Assembly (NCBI GenBank): GCA_022495005.1
Contig: JAGYXB010000962.1
Span: forward strand, 1,097,608-1,161,607
Reading direction: 5' to 3'
Length of the DNA stretch: 64,000 bases
Origin: Rhyacophila brunnea
Taxonomy: Eukaryota; Arthropoda; Insecta; Trichoptera; Rhyacophilidae
The notes under the pieces are model-generated. The model was not told where the DNA came from, ran no database searches, and worked only from the letters and a program-made list of their open reading frames with translations. Shown piece after piece: positions 35,313-47,640 of this stretch (position 1 is the stretch's first letter; every line of letters starts with the position of its first letter). The translations under genes and the position numbers were made by a program.

Positions 35313-37785
35313 TGCCACGCTGTTTTCGACAATTTTCTGTGGCGTGTGCCTTGTCTGATACTTAACTATAATATACCACCTATTCCCATTACGTATTCAC
35401 TGGTAGAGTTAGGAGCATAGTTAGTACTTGCCAAAGTACACTTCCGCTAACTATACCAATGAAAATAAAGCTTTAAGTACATTCATAACTTTTTCACACA
35501 AGTATGACTAAACACATCTAAACCTAAACCATTAGGAAAGTAACAATAAATTAAAATTATTTGTATACCGTTCAAACGGAAAAGGCCACGCATGATACCG
35601 TAAATAAAAATTTCTTGATCATTTTGGAGAATCTCAATAAATCAATAAACCAATCTCGAGACTCAAATACAAGTCGATAAATCGTAAACTAGTCGAAACT
35701 GATGCCATGAGCTAAGAAACATCCCTATCTATGACGATGACGTATTTAGAATTGTTTTACTTTGAATATAATATGTCTAATCGCATATAATTTCGATGTA
35801 ATGAGATAAATATATCTTATCGCTCGGTCATTAATAATTTTCTGACGTCTTTCAGTTTTAAAAAAATCTATGTCTTGAGCAAGAAGTGTAAATGTTTAAA
35901 TACGTTAGGAATTAATGAGTAGGTAGTAGGTTATGTGGTAAGGCGACTGCGGCCATGTTGTTTGAAACAGAACACCATCAAAATCCGCGTTTCCCGCCAA
36001 AACTTTCCACATACAAACTGGTTAACACATTCACAGCGAGGATATAATTTTCAACAATACTGAACAAATATATTTCCGGATCGAAGCACCATGTAAATTT
36101 GGCATATTATATATACAAATCTCATCTGGTGTCTCGCGCTTTTCTAACGCACTGAATTAAATTCGAAAGTGAGCATTATAGAAAAATTTGCATTTCAAAG
36201 GAAATTATGATGAATATAAATTGGAACAATGAAAAGCAATGGTCCTTTTTTACTAATAAGTGTTTGTCTATAACTTTGGCAGTGATATATACGCGCATGT
36301 ATTGGCAAAATACTTAATTTGTGATGTCGGCTTTTATCCAGCAGGCGCGGAAGGTATCCTTAAAAAAAATGGCAGACCCCACGAAATTCTCAGGCGACTA
36401 GTTTCTTGTGTTTGTGAAATTTTATTTTATTTTAATTTAGCATTACCTATGAAAAATGAAACTCTCAATAAGTAGTAAGCAACTAAACTGGCCCTTCATC
36501 GGAAATTAGGCCGGATCAGGCTTCTGGTTACCTAATACTGATATTAAAATTTATTTTGCATTTTATATTTCTATTCAAATTTGATTAGTTCCAAAAATTG
36601 TAAAATGTAATCGACTATCTCTGCTCTGACCAAATGTTCTATTAGTGACTAGTGAGTCATTTCAGAGAAGGTCACACGGCGCCTCCGCCAGCAGCGACTT
36701 TATGCAAAAAAGAAAACTATCGATGTGTGGGGGGGGGGTAACGATTAAAGATCTTCAGTCATCGCTTACCTGAGAACAGCAGAATATGGAATAAAAAAGT
36801 TGATATGTGATTATCCAACAATTTGTTACAAACGAAATCCAGAGATACGGGGTCGTACGTGTTAAGCTGACATCCAACCGGCATTGGAACTAATCTCTGC
36901 ATTTAAAACTTGGCAATGATGTACCCGCGCAACCAGCACATGCGACGACATGACACTTTCAACTTTTCATTGTGACACAAAACATTGTTTCGGGTTGTGT
37001 AGGTACAACAGCGTTAGTGTTAAAGCTTGTTTTACCAAAGATAAATTCACAACTACGAACAGGATAATCAATGGCGAATTTCCGCAACATACAAATAATA
37101 TAGGTCTATTAGATATATACTTTTAAAGTTCTATTAATAATTGCATGGCCAGTTCTCACGCTAACCGTCGTGAGCTTTCGTAAATAACTATTAGGCGCAA
37201 TATACTCTGAAATTAAACTCAACATCAACGTGGCCATAAATCATAACTGTCAGCAATGTTGCAAGTTTCTCCAGCGCACACAGCCGCGACCTCCTGTCAA
37301 AACGCATAAACGTAATTGTACATCTGACAAAGAAACAGTGATCTGTATTGGCGTTTAAGAAAATAAGGTAGGCGGATATATTGGGTGTATTAATAATTGT
37401 CAATTAGAAACATACAAATGTACGGTGTTCCAATTATTGGACGGATATTTAACAAGAAATATCATTTAATTATGATTACCGCCATTGGTAATTGTCATGT
37501 TCGCTCTCTCATGCTAATACACTGCGATTTTTATGCGTATTAGCTTAACATGTGATTGGCTAGTTGTAAAATAGTATGGACTCCATGCGTGGTAGCCGCG
37601 ACATTTTGATATACAAACTTGTTGCATGCGACAGCAGATACATTTTTTCAACCAAAAATGCTGCATTCGCTATGTGTATAGCAGTGCATTAAGGCACACC
37701 TGTTTTATGAATACGAATAAAATTACATCGACAAACTCGACGTGATGCAGTCGAGACGAATTTGTATGTGCGACGCGGCTTATTG
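35313..37785. other. Long unrecognised AT-rich stretch
   Basis: About 2.5 kb without supportable genes. A G-run sits at about 36726-36735. Confidence 0.3.
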
Positions 37786-38019
37786 GCCATCCATGGACTG
37801 AAACCGTATGCGGTTTCGAACCGTATGCAATACTAAGCTTGTCTTTTCTGGTCATGGAAATATATTTCCACAAAGTATATTATAAGCATCTGATCGTATC
37901 CGCTTATACCATACACGTACACTTACAAATTTAGTGAAAATATATTTTCATGAACGAAAATCATAAGTTTAGTACGGCACACGGATCTAAACCGCATACG
38001 GTTTCAGTCCATGGATGGC
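37786..38019. mobile_element. 234-bp fold-back element
   Basis: GCCATCCATGGACTG is perfectly inverted as CAGTCCATGGATGGC. The arms continue with AAACCGTATGCGGTTT on the left and AAACCGCATACGGTTT on the right, a palindrome in its own right. Similarity extends some 80 bp per arm, so nearly the whole unit can fold into one hairpin. The target duplication is not clear. Confidence 0.7.
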
Positions 38020-38269
38020 ATCTTAGTCACAATTCACACTGATATTCGACTCGAAACTAACATAATTCTTATTCGGAAATGTGAATATATGCATTCACTA
38101 TCACAGGTGTGACTTCATCCATAATCAAAACACTTAAAACTAAACTGTCAAAAATTTCAATTTAGATAGACGTCAATTCCGCGATCTGACAGCCCATGAG
38201 AATCTGGAAAAAGATTTTGGCATCCATCATGAGATTTAAATGCTCTTTGATTATCCTCACGTCGTCAGT

Positions 38270-38515
38270 TTTATCAAAATCCAACGGATACGATGGGCCA
38301 GTCACGTGATACGTATAGATAAACATACACAGGCAAAATCCCTCACGTCACACGTGTAATGGACATAAGTTAAACGGGGTGTGGGAAAAACCATGACGTC
38401 GGTTCACAATAATTGACTGGAGAAGTAGAACGGGAGACTGGGCACAGTGGGGTAGTCTGCATGAGGCAGCCGAGGAAGTCCACCCCAGGCTGTAGCGCCA
38501 ACGAAAAAGATGAAG
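38270..38515 (+). pseudogene. Non-LTR retrotransposon RT C-terminal fragment
   Basis: Plus-strand FIKIQRIRWASHVIRIDKH followed by a degraded block with a GRLGTVG-like segment and a terminal AVAPTKK-like block. This matches the KIQRLRWAGHVxRM...tail of LINE RTs with stops and shifts. It lies just upstream of the copia 5' LTR. Confidence 0.6.
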
Positions 38516-38538
38516 GTGAACAACATTCGCAAAATATG

Positions 38539-38858
38539 TGTTGATATATATAGCCGTCTAATATAATAACATAACTAAATATTATAAGTAATAATATAAG
38601 AATATTATTAATACGTTTAACTACGGCACTGGCTGTCAGTCAATGCTAAATACTAATTAATACTAATTACAGTTAAATGTTCACTTGAGTGTCCGGCGTG
38701 ACATTAGTGTATAATCGAAGGTCTATTGTAACGGTCGCAAAATCAATGTAATCTTTTACTCTGTATATTATTATTCATGATGATAATAATAAAGTTAATC
38801 ATATGAAGAAAACCATGTTCATAATTTAACATCCTCTAAACGATCCATTATCCCAACA
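38539..38858 (+). repeat. copia 5' LTR
   Basis: 320 bp, TGTTG...CAACA. AATAAA at 38788-38793 is a possible polyadenylation signal. It differs from the 3' LTR by three substitutions (two near 38609-38614, one near 38706). Confidence 0.95.
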
Positions 38859-38868
38859 TGGTAGCAGA
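38859..38868 (+). other. copia primer-binding site
   Basis: TGGTAGCAGA begins right after the LTR and is complementary to the 3' end of insect initiator-methionine tRNA (...TCTGCTACCA). It is the usual start of minus-strand DNA synthesis in many LTR elements. Confidence 0.8.
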
Positions 38869-39092
38869 ACGCGGTTTAAATATAAAACTAGTGCAACGTG
38901 GTTTAAAAACGTAAAACCAGTGCTCCGTAAATTGTACCGCGGGTTCCCGGTGACAATAATAAAAGTGCGATCACAGCGGATCAGAAAACAGACCGCTTGG
39001 TTAAGTGAAACGCAGTGGCGGCGTAAGGCTGCAAAATAATTCAATAAAAAAAGAAAAATAAATAAATAAGAAATAAAATTATTATTACGAAA

Positions 39093-40829
39093 ATGGCAAA
39101 TCTAACGAAGATCACAGAGGTAAATATACCAATCTTCGAAGGAAGGAATTACAATAGCTGGAAATACAGATTGCTGAACATTCTAGAATACAACGAGTGT
39201 CAAGCGCCAGCAATCCGAACAATGGAAACAACAGAAAAATATGCGGAATGGAAAAAACTAGATTTAAAAGCCAAAACCATTCTAATTAGTGCAGTTTCAG
39301 ATAGCCAATTAGAATTTATCAAGAACTGCGACACGACATTGACAATGCTGAAAAAACTAGATGAAATACACTCAACGAAATCAACGCCGATGCAGATAAT
39401 CTGCAGGTCAAAAATCGAGGAAATTAAAATGAAAAACTATGCAACTGTCGATGATTTCTTCTTAGACTTCCAGAAAACCTGCAATGAATATGTAAATGCA
39501 GGTGGTACTCTTCAACAAGAAGAGCAGATAAGATATTTAATAAAGGCACTACCGTTAAGCTATAGTGCGATAGGTGATTTCATTGACATAGTTCCGGCGG
39601 AAAAACAAACAATGGAATATGTCAAATCGAAAATCAAGGAAAAAAGCCTAACAAACACGGAAAATCCACAAAAGACGAATGTAAGCACATTCAATACAAA
39701 AACAAAAACAAAAGCCCTGTGCTATATATGCAATAAGCAAGGACACAAGCAGCAACAGTGTTGGTTCGCAAATCAAACCGACAATCTACAGCAGGGATAT
39801 GGGCCCAGCACCAGAAACAGCGGCAATACACCACAACAGCCGACGAACAAAAACAATAACGAGAAATTTGGATATCAGAGAGGCAGAGGCACAAGATACC
39901 AGCGAGGCGGCAGCCGAGGCAGAGGCATCCAGCAGCAGCAACAACAACTAAACTTGAACACGTGGGCTCTTCAAGTTAATCATCATAAACTCAGTGTAAA
40001 CAGTGAAGAAACAAGTGAGAGTGAAATAAAGTGGCTACTCGATAGCGGGTGCACAGATCACCTAGTGAAAAGCGATAAGTTCTATTCAAGTTGCGTTGAG
40101 CTTAAAGAGCCAATCGACGTAAACCTACCCGACGGAAAAAAGTTGCGAGCAACAAAAGTGGGAAATATTGTAAGTTACTTTAAAAACCATAACAATGTTG
40201 AGCTAGTAGAACTAAAAAACGTCTATTTTGTAGAAGGTTTAAAGCAAAATCTGTTAAGTTTTTCAAAAATAACACAAAATTGCACGATAGTAGCGCGCGA
40301 TTCAAACGCCAAAATCTTTAATAATAAAACCAGAAACCTTATAGCAGTGGCTAATAAAATAAATGATTTATACTACATGAATAGCTTTGTCAAAAATCCT
40401 AAAGATTCAAGCAAGATTAGTACATACAATGATTATCCAAATGAAGCCTCCACAAATACAACGAGATTAACAAAAAAGGAAAAGTGGCATCGAGCGTTAG
40501 GCCATGTAAACTTTAGATATCTAGAAAAAATAGTAAAAGATAAGTTACTTGATGGACTACCAGACCATCTTGAAAAACAAGAAATGAAATGCGCGACATG
40601 TATTGAAAGTAAAATGGCAAATTTACCTTTTGAAAATCATCGCGCGAAAACAACAGCAATAAACGAAATAATACACACCGATCTAAACGGTCCGCACAAT
40701 ATTGTGGGCTATAAAGGTGAAAAATATTTTTTGACTGTCATAGACGATTACAGCAAATGTGCAAAAATTTATTGTATAAAAAATAAATCAGAAACGGCCG
40801 AGTGTCTCAAAATCACATTAACTTTGTAG
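39093..40829 (+). pseudogene. copia Gag, protease and integrase N-terminal part
   Basis: 578 codons from an ATG 235 bp after the LTR to a premature stop. Residues 1 to about 185 look like the UBN2/Gag capsid domain (YNSWKYRL near the start). A CCHC zinc knuckle, CYICNKQGHKQQQC, is at 210-223. A Gly/Arg/Gln-rich stretch follows at about 265-290. The aspartic protease motif WLLDSGCTDHLV has its catalytic Asp at about 317. The integrase HHCC zinc domain is H466, H471, C500, C503, and the first integrase catalytic Asp is D530 in IHTDLNGP. A one-base loss near 40803-40815 ends the frame inside the integrase core; coding continues in another frame at 40802-41251. Confidence 0.93.
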
Positions 40830-41251
40830 AGAATCAATTCGGGAAATCAATAAAAAGATTGCAATGCGATAAGGGGACCGAATATTTAAATCGAGAAATA
40901 TACGAATTTGCAAACAAAAAGGGAATCGAAATTTTACCATGTCCGACAAACGTACACGAACTCAATGGAGTCGCTGAACGTTATAACAGATCAGCAATGG
41001 ACATAGCAAGATGTTTAATTAAAGAGGCGCGCATAAGTAAAATTTATTGGCCCGAGGCAATAAATACAGTTGCCTATTTAAAAAATCGAACTATCGCAAA
41101 TACGTGCGAGAATAAAACGCCTTATGAAATATTTTTCGGGGTTAAGCCGAAAGCCAAACATTTAAAAATTTATGGCTCAAGAGTTTTTGTCCGAATTCCG
41201 GAAATAAACAGAAAAAATGGGACGATAAGTCACAAATCGGAGTACTCGTAG
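40802..41251 (+). pseudogene. copia integrase core, second part
   Basis: This frame holds the second and third catalytic acidic residues of the DD35E integrase: Asp in LQCDKGTEYLN and Glu in NGVAERYNR. It then carries the usual copia block from YWPEAINTVAYLKNRT to ETPYE/GVKPKAKHLKIYGS. The apparent ATG is not a real start: the frame is the continuation of the preceding one after the break near 40810. It is broken again at about 41215 by an apparent single-base loss at an A-run. Confidence 0.92.
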
Positions 41252-42549
41252 GATATACACATTTCGGGTACCGAGTTTTGGTTAAAAATAAGGTGATCGA
41301 GGCAAGACATGTGCAGGTTATCGAAAAAGGTACAAGACTAATATGCCTAGAAAATCAGACTAATGAAAACACTTTCGACGGAAGTAACGAATCACAAAAC
41401 CGTGTAAACATTGATCTAAATGAGCAGGGCTCGGAGATCGAATTAAGCGAAAGTGAAAATGAGCGTGAAAATGATAATGATAATGAAGTATTTGTTGAAA
41501 ATGAACAGGCGAGCAAATCGGTCAAAGTTAAAACTAGACGAGTATCCGCACGCGAAAAAAAGACAGTTGAGCGTTACGGAAATCCTATAGCTCACTGTAT
41601 ATACGTTAATTACATAAACGCAAATGCGCCAAGTACATATGAGGAAGCTTTAACCTCAAAAGACTCTGACCATTGGCGAGCGGCGATGGATTCAGAAATT
41701 AACTGTCTAAATAAAAACAAAACATGGTGTCTAGTCGATAAGCCGACTGATAAGAAAATAATCGATGTTAAATGGATATTTAAAAGAAAGAGCGATGATA
41801 CATATAAAGCGCGTCTAGTAGTACGCGGCTTTCAACAAAGTGAACACTTGGAAAACGTTTATTCCCCGGTGGGAAAAATGTTAACTTTTAAAATTCTTGT
41901 GAGTTATTGCACAACGAATAATCTCTTCATTGACCAGATGGACGTTGAGACCGCATTTCTCAATGGACCAGTTAAAAGCGAAGTTTATATTTACCAGCCA
42001 AAAGGCTATCAAAAGGAAAAAAATAAAGTCTGCAAACTAGAGAAAGCGTTATATGGTTTGCGAGAAAGTCCACTTGCGTGGTACGAAACATTCGATGAAT
42101 ATGTAAAAAAATTAGATTTCAAGAGAAGCGAATACGATAATTGTCTTTATGTAAAAACCAAAAATAAGGAATCAATATATCTCCTGGTATTCGTAGACGA
42201 TCTGTTGATCTGTGGGAAAGACAAATTAAAAATTGACTTAATTAAGAAAAGTTTAATGAAAAGATTTACGATGAAAGACCTTAAAGAGGTTAAAAGTTAT
42301 ATAGGCATCGATATAGATTACAATAAAGATCAAAACAACATGAAGCTAAGCCAGACAAAATATATCAAATCATTAGCCTCTAAATATCAGTTAGAAAATT
42401 CTAAACTATACGAAACTCCAATGGAGACAAACCTAAAAATCGATCAAGCGAGCGAAACAGATGAATCAATAAAATACAGAAACTTGATCGGCGAACTTTT
42501 ATACATAAGCTCAGGCACTAGACCTGATATCGCGTACAGCGTTAATTAA
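41216..42549 (+). pseudogene. copia reverse transcriptase
   Basis: After the shift near 41215 the frame opens with the end of the integrase region and an acidic linker (about 41360-41520). The copia RVT_2 domain follows: KWIFKRK, then YKARLVVRG, then QMDVETAFLNG with a catalytic Asp, then YGLRESPLAWYE, then the FVDDLLI active site with its two Asp codons at 42196-42201. The frame stops at TAA (42547-42549), where family logic predicts a Gln codon, i.e. a C-to-T nonsense change. Coding resumes immediately in the same frame. Confidence 0.93.
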
Positions 42550-43139
42550 TTAAGCCGTTTTCAAAACTGCTACGACAAAACCCATTACAAGTATGCGATG
42601 CGAATTCTAAAATACTTATTAAAGACCAAAGATCTAAAATTAAGATATGGCAAAAACGAAAAGAACGATAAAATAGATTGTTACGTCGACTCGGACTATG
42701 CGGGCGACAATATAGACAGAAAATCGACGAGCGGTTACGCAATTCGACTAAACGGAAATTTAATTTTTTGGAAGTCAAAAAAAACAAAATGTGGTTACAA
42801 AATGCTCCACTTTCGCGGAATATATAGCACTGTCAGAAGCAGTCACAGAAATTTTATTTGTGAGAAATATATGTAACGAAAGTTTTGATTTAAAAGTAAA
42901 TACACCAATCAAAATTCACGAGGACAATAGCGGAGCGGTCGCTATTGCAAAGTTTGGAAATTTTACAAAAAACTCCAAACACATTGAAATTCAATTTCAT
43001 TATGTAAACGAACATTACCAAAACAAGACGATTGACATAGTAAAAGTTGATTCAAAAAATATATATAGCGGACATCTTTACCAAAGCATTGGATAAAACG
43101 AGCTTCCTGGAAAATCGTCAAAGACTGAAGTTAATCTAA
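42550..43139 (+). pseudogene. copia RNase H and C terminus
   Basis: In frame after the TAA, the copia RNase H signature CYVDSDYAGD appears, then KSTSGYAIRL. A one-base gain in the A-run at about 42778-42790 moves the reading into another frame, which carries EYIALSEAVTEILFV and HEDNSGAVAIA, then SKHIEIQFHYV. A last shift at the AT run near 43060 leads to the usual end with ADIFTKAL and a stop at 43137-43139. All catalytic blocks are visible but spread over three frames. Confidence 0.9.
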
Positions 43140-43164
43140 TGTACAAGTACAAAAGTAATTAAAC

Positions 43165-43176
43165 GGCTAAGAGGCG
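43165..43176 (+). other. copia polypurine tract region
   Basis: A short purine stretch, AAGAGG (43169-43174), immediately precedes the 3' LTR, where plus-strand primer synthesis starts in LTR elements. It is weak and interrupted by pyrimidines. Confidence 0.5.
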
Positions 43177-43496
43177 TGTTGATATATATAGCCGTCTAAT
43201 ATAATAACATAACTAAATATTATAAGTAATAATATAAGAATATTATAAATATGTTTAACTACGGCACTGGCTGTCAGTCAATGCTAAATACTAATTAATA
43301 CTAATTACAGTTAAATGTTCACTTGAGTGTCCGGCGTGACATCAGTGTATAATCGAAGGTCTATTGTAACGGTCGCAAAATCAATGTAATCTTTTACTCT
43401 GTATATTATTATTCATGATGATAATAATAAAGTTAATCATATGAAGAAAACCATGTTCATAATTTAACATCCTCTAAACGATCCATTATCCCAACA
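43177..43496 (+). repeat. copia 3' LTR
   Basis: 320 bp, same ends as the 5' LTR, three substitutions and no gaps relative to it. Confidence 0.95.
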
Positions 43497-43639
43497 ATTG
43501 TGCTACCAAAAAGACAAGTAAATTGTTAAAATACAATCATTGAATATTATCTGACATAGAATTACTTGCTAAAACTCAATATTTACCGTACACGTGGGTA
43601 ATACGTCGTAAACGCGAACGTAATTACTATGTATTTGCA

Positions 43640-43642
<3 letters not shown>

Positions 43643-43671
<29 letters not shown>
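43643..43671. repeat. TA microsatellite
   Basis: Uninterrupted alternating TA dinucleotides over about 26 bases. Confidence 0.9.
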
Positions 43672-43675
<4 letters not shown>

Positions 43676-45799
43676 TTTTATTTTAAAATGTGTTCGCGGT
43701 CAGACGTTTTGATTTATGATCACTGTCGAGACGATTTTGTATGTACGACCAGGCTAAGAGTAACAAGAAAAAGAAGGTTTAGTCACATCAAAGGCGCAAT
43801 CGGGTGCTACGTATACCTCAAAAGACACTGGCCTATCTTTTCTTCATACACACTGTGCCGCGTGGTGTCCATAAGATCTAAAGAGCGGATATCGACTAAG
43901 AAGAAATTATATTTCTTCAGGTTATCTCTACATATTATTTTTTCATGTGACATGTATCAGAAAAATAATTTTTAACGTAAACATATTATAACTATCGCAT
44001 TTCGGACATACACACATGAACCAACCACATCACAAATGTGTTACGAAAATATCCGATAAAAAAGTCCATCATTTTTAGGTACAAATTTACGCTTGAAAAT
44101 ATGAAGCTTGCAATCCTGAGATATGTTTTCATTAAACATTAAACCGAAAATATTACAAAGAAAATCATATATTTTTCAATTATTTAAATGTGGATTCGTT
44201 AAAGGAAATTCGAAAATCTTATTATTTTATGGTTATGTTTGTCATTAAAATCTAGTTATTTAAATTGTATTTTAAGCAGTAAAAATATTTTTTAATAAGT
44301 AATTCATAGTTTTAATTACTTAATTTATTTAAAAAAAAAACGTGTTACTTGAAATCATTTTAATTTATATCGAATCTAATTTCGGTATGATCACAATATG
44401 GAAACTCGATCAGTCTTCACTCTTGAAGTGTTAGTAGAACTCTTTTTTAATGATAAAGTATATTTTGATGACGTATTTATCTAAAAATGTCAATTGTGTA
44501 TGAAATGAAGTATTTTTAATATAAATTTTGACATAGGTCACATGCTCCGTAATATCGTGTCATGGATTTAGAATATCTCTATGATAGTGAATAACATGGG
44601 ACAGTGTTGCCATGCAATAAGCAGTTTGATAGTTGATCGTAGAACCGACATCAATGTTATTCCCATAGTTACAAGATAACCATTTTGATGTCCCTGATCT
44701 ATGTGTGTGCACGTTCGTGTTAGATTTATCTTGTTTTTCTCTGACAGTTTAAATTTGAATTGTTTACGCAGAGGAGCGAAAGAGAGGGACAACTGAGAGA
44801 CAGAGACACGAGCGCTAAGCGCCATTTTGAGCCTAGAATATAAAGAAGATGGACGAGGCAATATGTCCGAATGACGCTTCGTATGTTAAAATGATGATAA
44901 ATCATACAAAATACGAAATAAAAATATACAAAGCTTTTTGCCAGAGAATCTTATTATTGTAAAATCATTCATTCATTAGAAGGATTTATTTTTATTGTCC
45001 TGGTAACCTATATTTTATAAAAAAAAAAGAACTAGATCGAAATCCGTTTTCAATAAATCATAATAATATTATTGACAATAAAAGAGCTAAATAAAAAATT
45101 CAATATCTTTGTTACACAATAACCTACTAAAATACTTATTTACAAAAATGTTAATGAAATAATAATATATTTGAATATTTTCAGAATACAACGAAAATAT
45201 TTTCCTGACAATGTACAATAATTCGCAGGTTTGGTGTTTAATCCGGGGATGGTTTGGTCATGGGGATATTATGCAGGAAAATGAAAAAAGCGGGTCTCAC
45301 ACTCCGTCAGTCCGACATAAAAGGGACGCATGTAGGGGGTGCAGCCATCCACTCGCTTCGTCTATGTACAAGCACCGCAACTATCGCCGGAGTTAGAGGC
45401 GTGTGACATCCTAGCATTTACCCACGTGTCCAAACCGTCCCTTCATTGAACAGCAATACATCTTTGATTTTCTGCTATTGGTCTAGTGGTCTCGTCTGCG
45501 AAGAATCTTATATTTGTAGCTACTAATATCTTCACACAAAATTCATGCATTAACGGTACCACATAACAGATTAATAATAATTATTGAAATGTGAAGCCAG
45601 TCGTCATAGAGTACAGAACAAGAATTTGAAGCGAAATTTCGTTTATGACTTAATGAAGGTCAGGAGTAGGACATAAAATCCATAAATACAAACCCTCCAG
45701 AATGTTGGCAAATATTGCCAATATTGAATGCGCGTTTCGTTCACGCGACAAACTTTAATGCATATTATGATACTTGCTTAACTATCTAAAATAACATAT
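43672..45799. other. Unrecognised AT-rich stretch
   Basis: About 2.1 kb. Mixed-composition segments at about 44700-44850 and 45240-45420 have short frames but no recognisable family. Confidence 0.3.
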
Positions 45800-45895
45800 T
45801 CTTTAACAAGTGTTTAGGTTTATCCACATTATTCCATATTCGAGATCGGTTGCCTGTTACTCCACACCCGTTAGGTATTTCAGTTCCCATTCATT
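45800..45895 (-). repeat. LINE 3' tail fragment (25373 family)
   Basis: The reverse complement matches 25766-25855: GGGAACTGAAATACCTAACG, then TGGAGTAACAGGCAACCGAT. It is the 3' untranslated part only. Confidence 0.65.
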
Positions 45896-45899
45896 CTGT

Positions 45900-46012
45900 G
45901 TTCCCTGGTGTCGATAGTTTTTAGTGAAGCGACCGCATCATTTCCTGTTTTATTTCCCGTTTCTTTATAATGCAATGCATGGCTTGCCTATCCCATGGGA
46001 CGTCACTGAATA
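45900..46012 (-). mobile_element. hAT-like fragment, CAGTGACGTCCC family
   Basis: In reverse it starts CAGTGACGTCCCATGGG and includes GATGCGGTCGCTTC, as in the full elements at 20812 and 47917. The other end is replaced by the LINE tail at 45895. Confidence 0.6.
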
Positions 46013-47214
46013 CAATGAAAAAAAATAACGGCATCATAAAAATAAAAGGAAGCGAAAACTTTACATTCTTGAAATTTTATCTATCCATTAGTTAGTCCTT
46101 TCCCGGGTTTATGCTTGCAATTATCCCGACATTTTTTTTGTAATGGCACATAATTCATACTAATTACATCGAAAAATTCTGGAAAAATCTCGAAAACACG
46201 GAATTATATTATTATACGGACGCACGAAGTTTACATTCTTTCCAGTACATTAACGCTCCCAAGGCGTGGTCTGGCTGCTTTCGTATCTCTCGTGGTCCCT
46301 GACTTAATGCGACCCGTCTCATGTGACGCCTGTCTTCTCCAAAAATTAATATCACAACATGAACCCACTCGCTAATGTTATTTTTATTATATTCTTTCGA
46401 GACTATAGATTAAATAATATAAACATTCCGTTCCTCGTTATAACCATTTTTTTAAATTTAATGTATTCTCCCAGACGAAGCACGTGGCTACTATCGTGCA
46501 CAGACAATAATTTGCGGATATTTAAAAAAACATAAAAAAGGAAACATATCGACTGTAGAAAGGAAAATGGACGTAACCTCACTTTTTCAAAATAAGTTTT
46601 ATTCGATAATATCATTGACCACGACGAAATGGTATATGTTGTGTCTAAAGGGTATAAGCAGCATACACTGATTTATTTTGTAAATTTAGCTGGAAATTGA
46701 CAAAAAAGAAGGAAGCGAAGCGGGAAAAACGACTTAACCATCATATTTGTCGGTTTTTCTTTAATTAACTCAATAATTAATATCAGATTAGGAATATAAA
46801 AACTAAATTTTTAATTATCATGCACTTCAAAATTATGGCTATTTTGTATTTTAACTTTGATCGAAAACTATAACAAAACATTTTTGTGCCTCCTATAAAA
46901 TTTTATTTGTGTGGATTACATCCTTTTTCCTTATATGATATATTATTAATATGGCAGTATAGCGTTGAGATTAAATAACGTGTTGTTCATGGAACATTTA
47001 ACCGTATGTTCATCTTGTGCGCACGCAAACTTTTTTTTTGAGAGCGATCAATATTACAAGTAAATTGAAATAGATAATTTGGCATTTAATTAATAATTTG
47101 CTGAAAATTATGGATTTTAGAATAACGTCATATCGGAATATTTTATTCTTGAAAAAACGGGTTCAATATACTGTAGATTTTGAGACTGTGTCAAATTTGG
47201 TTACTTGTAAATTG
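46013..47214. other. Unrecognised AT-rich stretch
   Basis: No supportable feature. Confidence 0.3.
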
Positions 47215-47640
47215 TACGTATTACATTTCACCGTAGCACAGGTCGCCGTGAGCTTTCTTACTGGAAAGAGATGACCGCATACTATACGGTCTCCAATTTC
47301 ATTGAATTCAATATGAACATTAATTCAATTATCATAGCCAATTTTCACAAAATTCATGAATTCAAGATTGAAAACCTAACCTAACCTAACAAATAATCCA
47401 GTATATCGGGTATTTTCAAAATTTGTTTTCCGCTGGCTTCCTGTACACCGACAAGAACCGTTTATTATTTAGACATGAATTTTATCTCAGTACTATACGA
47501 TCCAAAAAGGTTGAACGGTCTTTAATATACGGTCATATATTTCAGATCCAACATTTCACGGTGAAGTGTGATACGGTGAACTGCATACGTACAAATTTTC
47601 GGACACGGTCAAATTTACAGCAATCTCCATAACGCATTCG
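47215..47640. repeat. Dispersed repeat family Z, longest copy
   Basis: TTACATTTCACCGTAGCACAG (near 47221) is inverted in the 60320-60430 copy. A CCTAACCTAACCTAAC run at 47375-47390 leads into AATAATCCAGTATATCGG, as at 17240. TTTATCTCAGTACTATACG (47480) recurs at 60336, and the TTCACCGTGAAATGTTG-type block recurs inverted at about 56895. Non-coding; probably a DNA element with inverted ends. Confidence 0.45.

Larger units (their letters stand above)
38539..43496 (+). mobile_element. Ty1/copia LTR retrotransposon, defective
   Basis: 4958 bp with two 320-bp LTRs starting TGTTG and ending CAACA, a tRNA primer site directly after the 5' LTR, and a single gag-pol order of Gag, protease, integrase, reverse transcriptase, RNase H. 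Integrase before RT is the copia (Pseudoviridae) arrangement. The element would copy itself through RNA and cDNA made in a Gag particle, but the pol frame has four frameshifts and one in-frame stop, so this copy cannot make the polyprotein. The flanking 5-mers (ATATG on the left, ATTGT on the right) do not match. The LTRs differ at 3 of 320 positions with no gaps, so insertion was recent. Confidence 0.95.

Noticed and set aside
40802..40804. ATG at 40802 as a second start in the copia element
   Set aside because: The frame is the continuation of integrase after a one-base loss; the first catalytic Asp is in the previous frame.
47375..47390. True interstitial telomere array
   Set aside because: Only three CCTAA units, embedded in a dispersed repeat also present at 17235.
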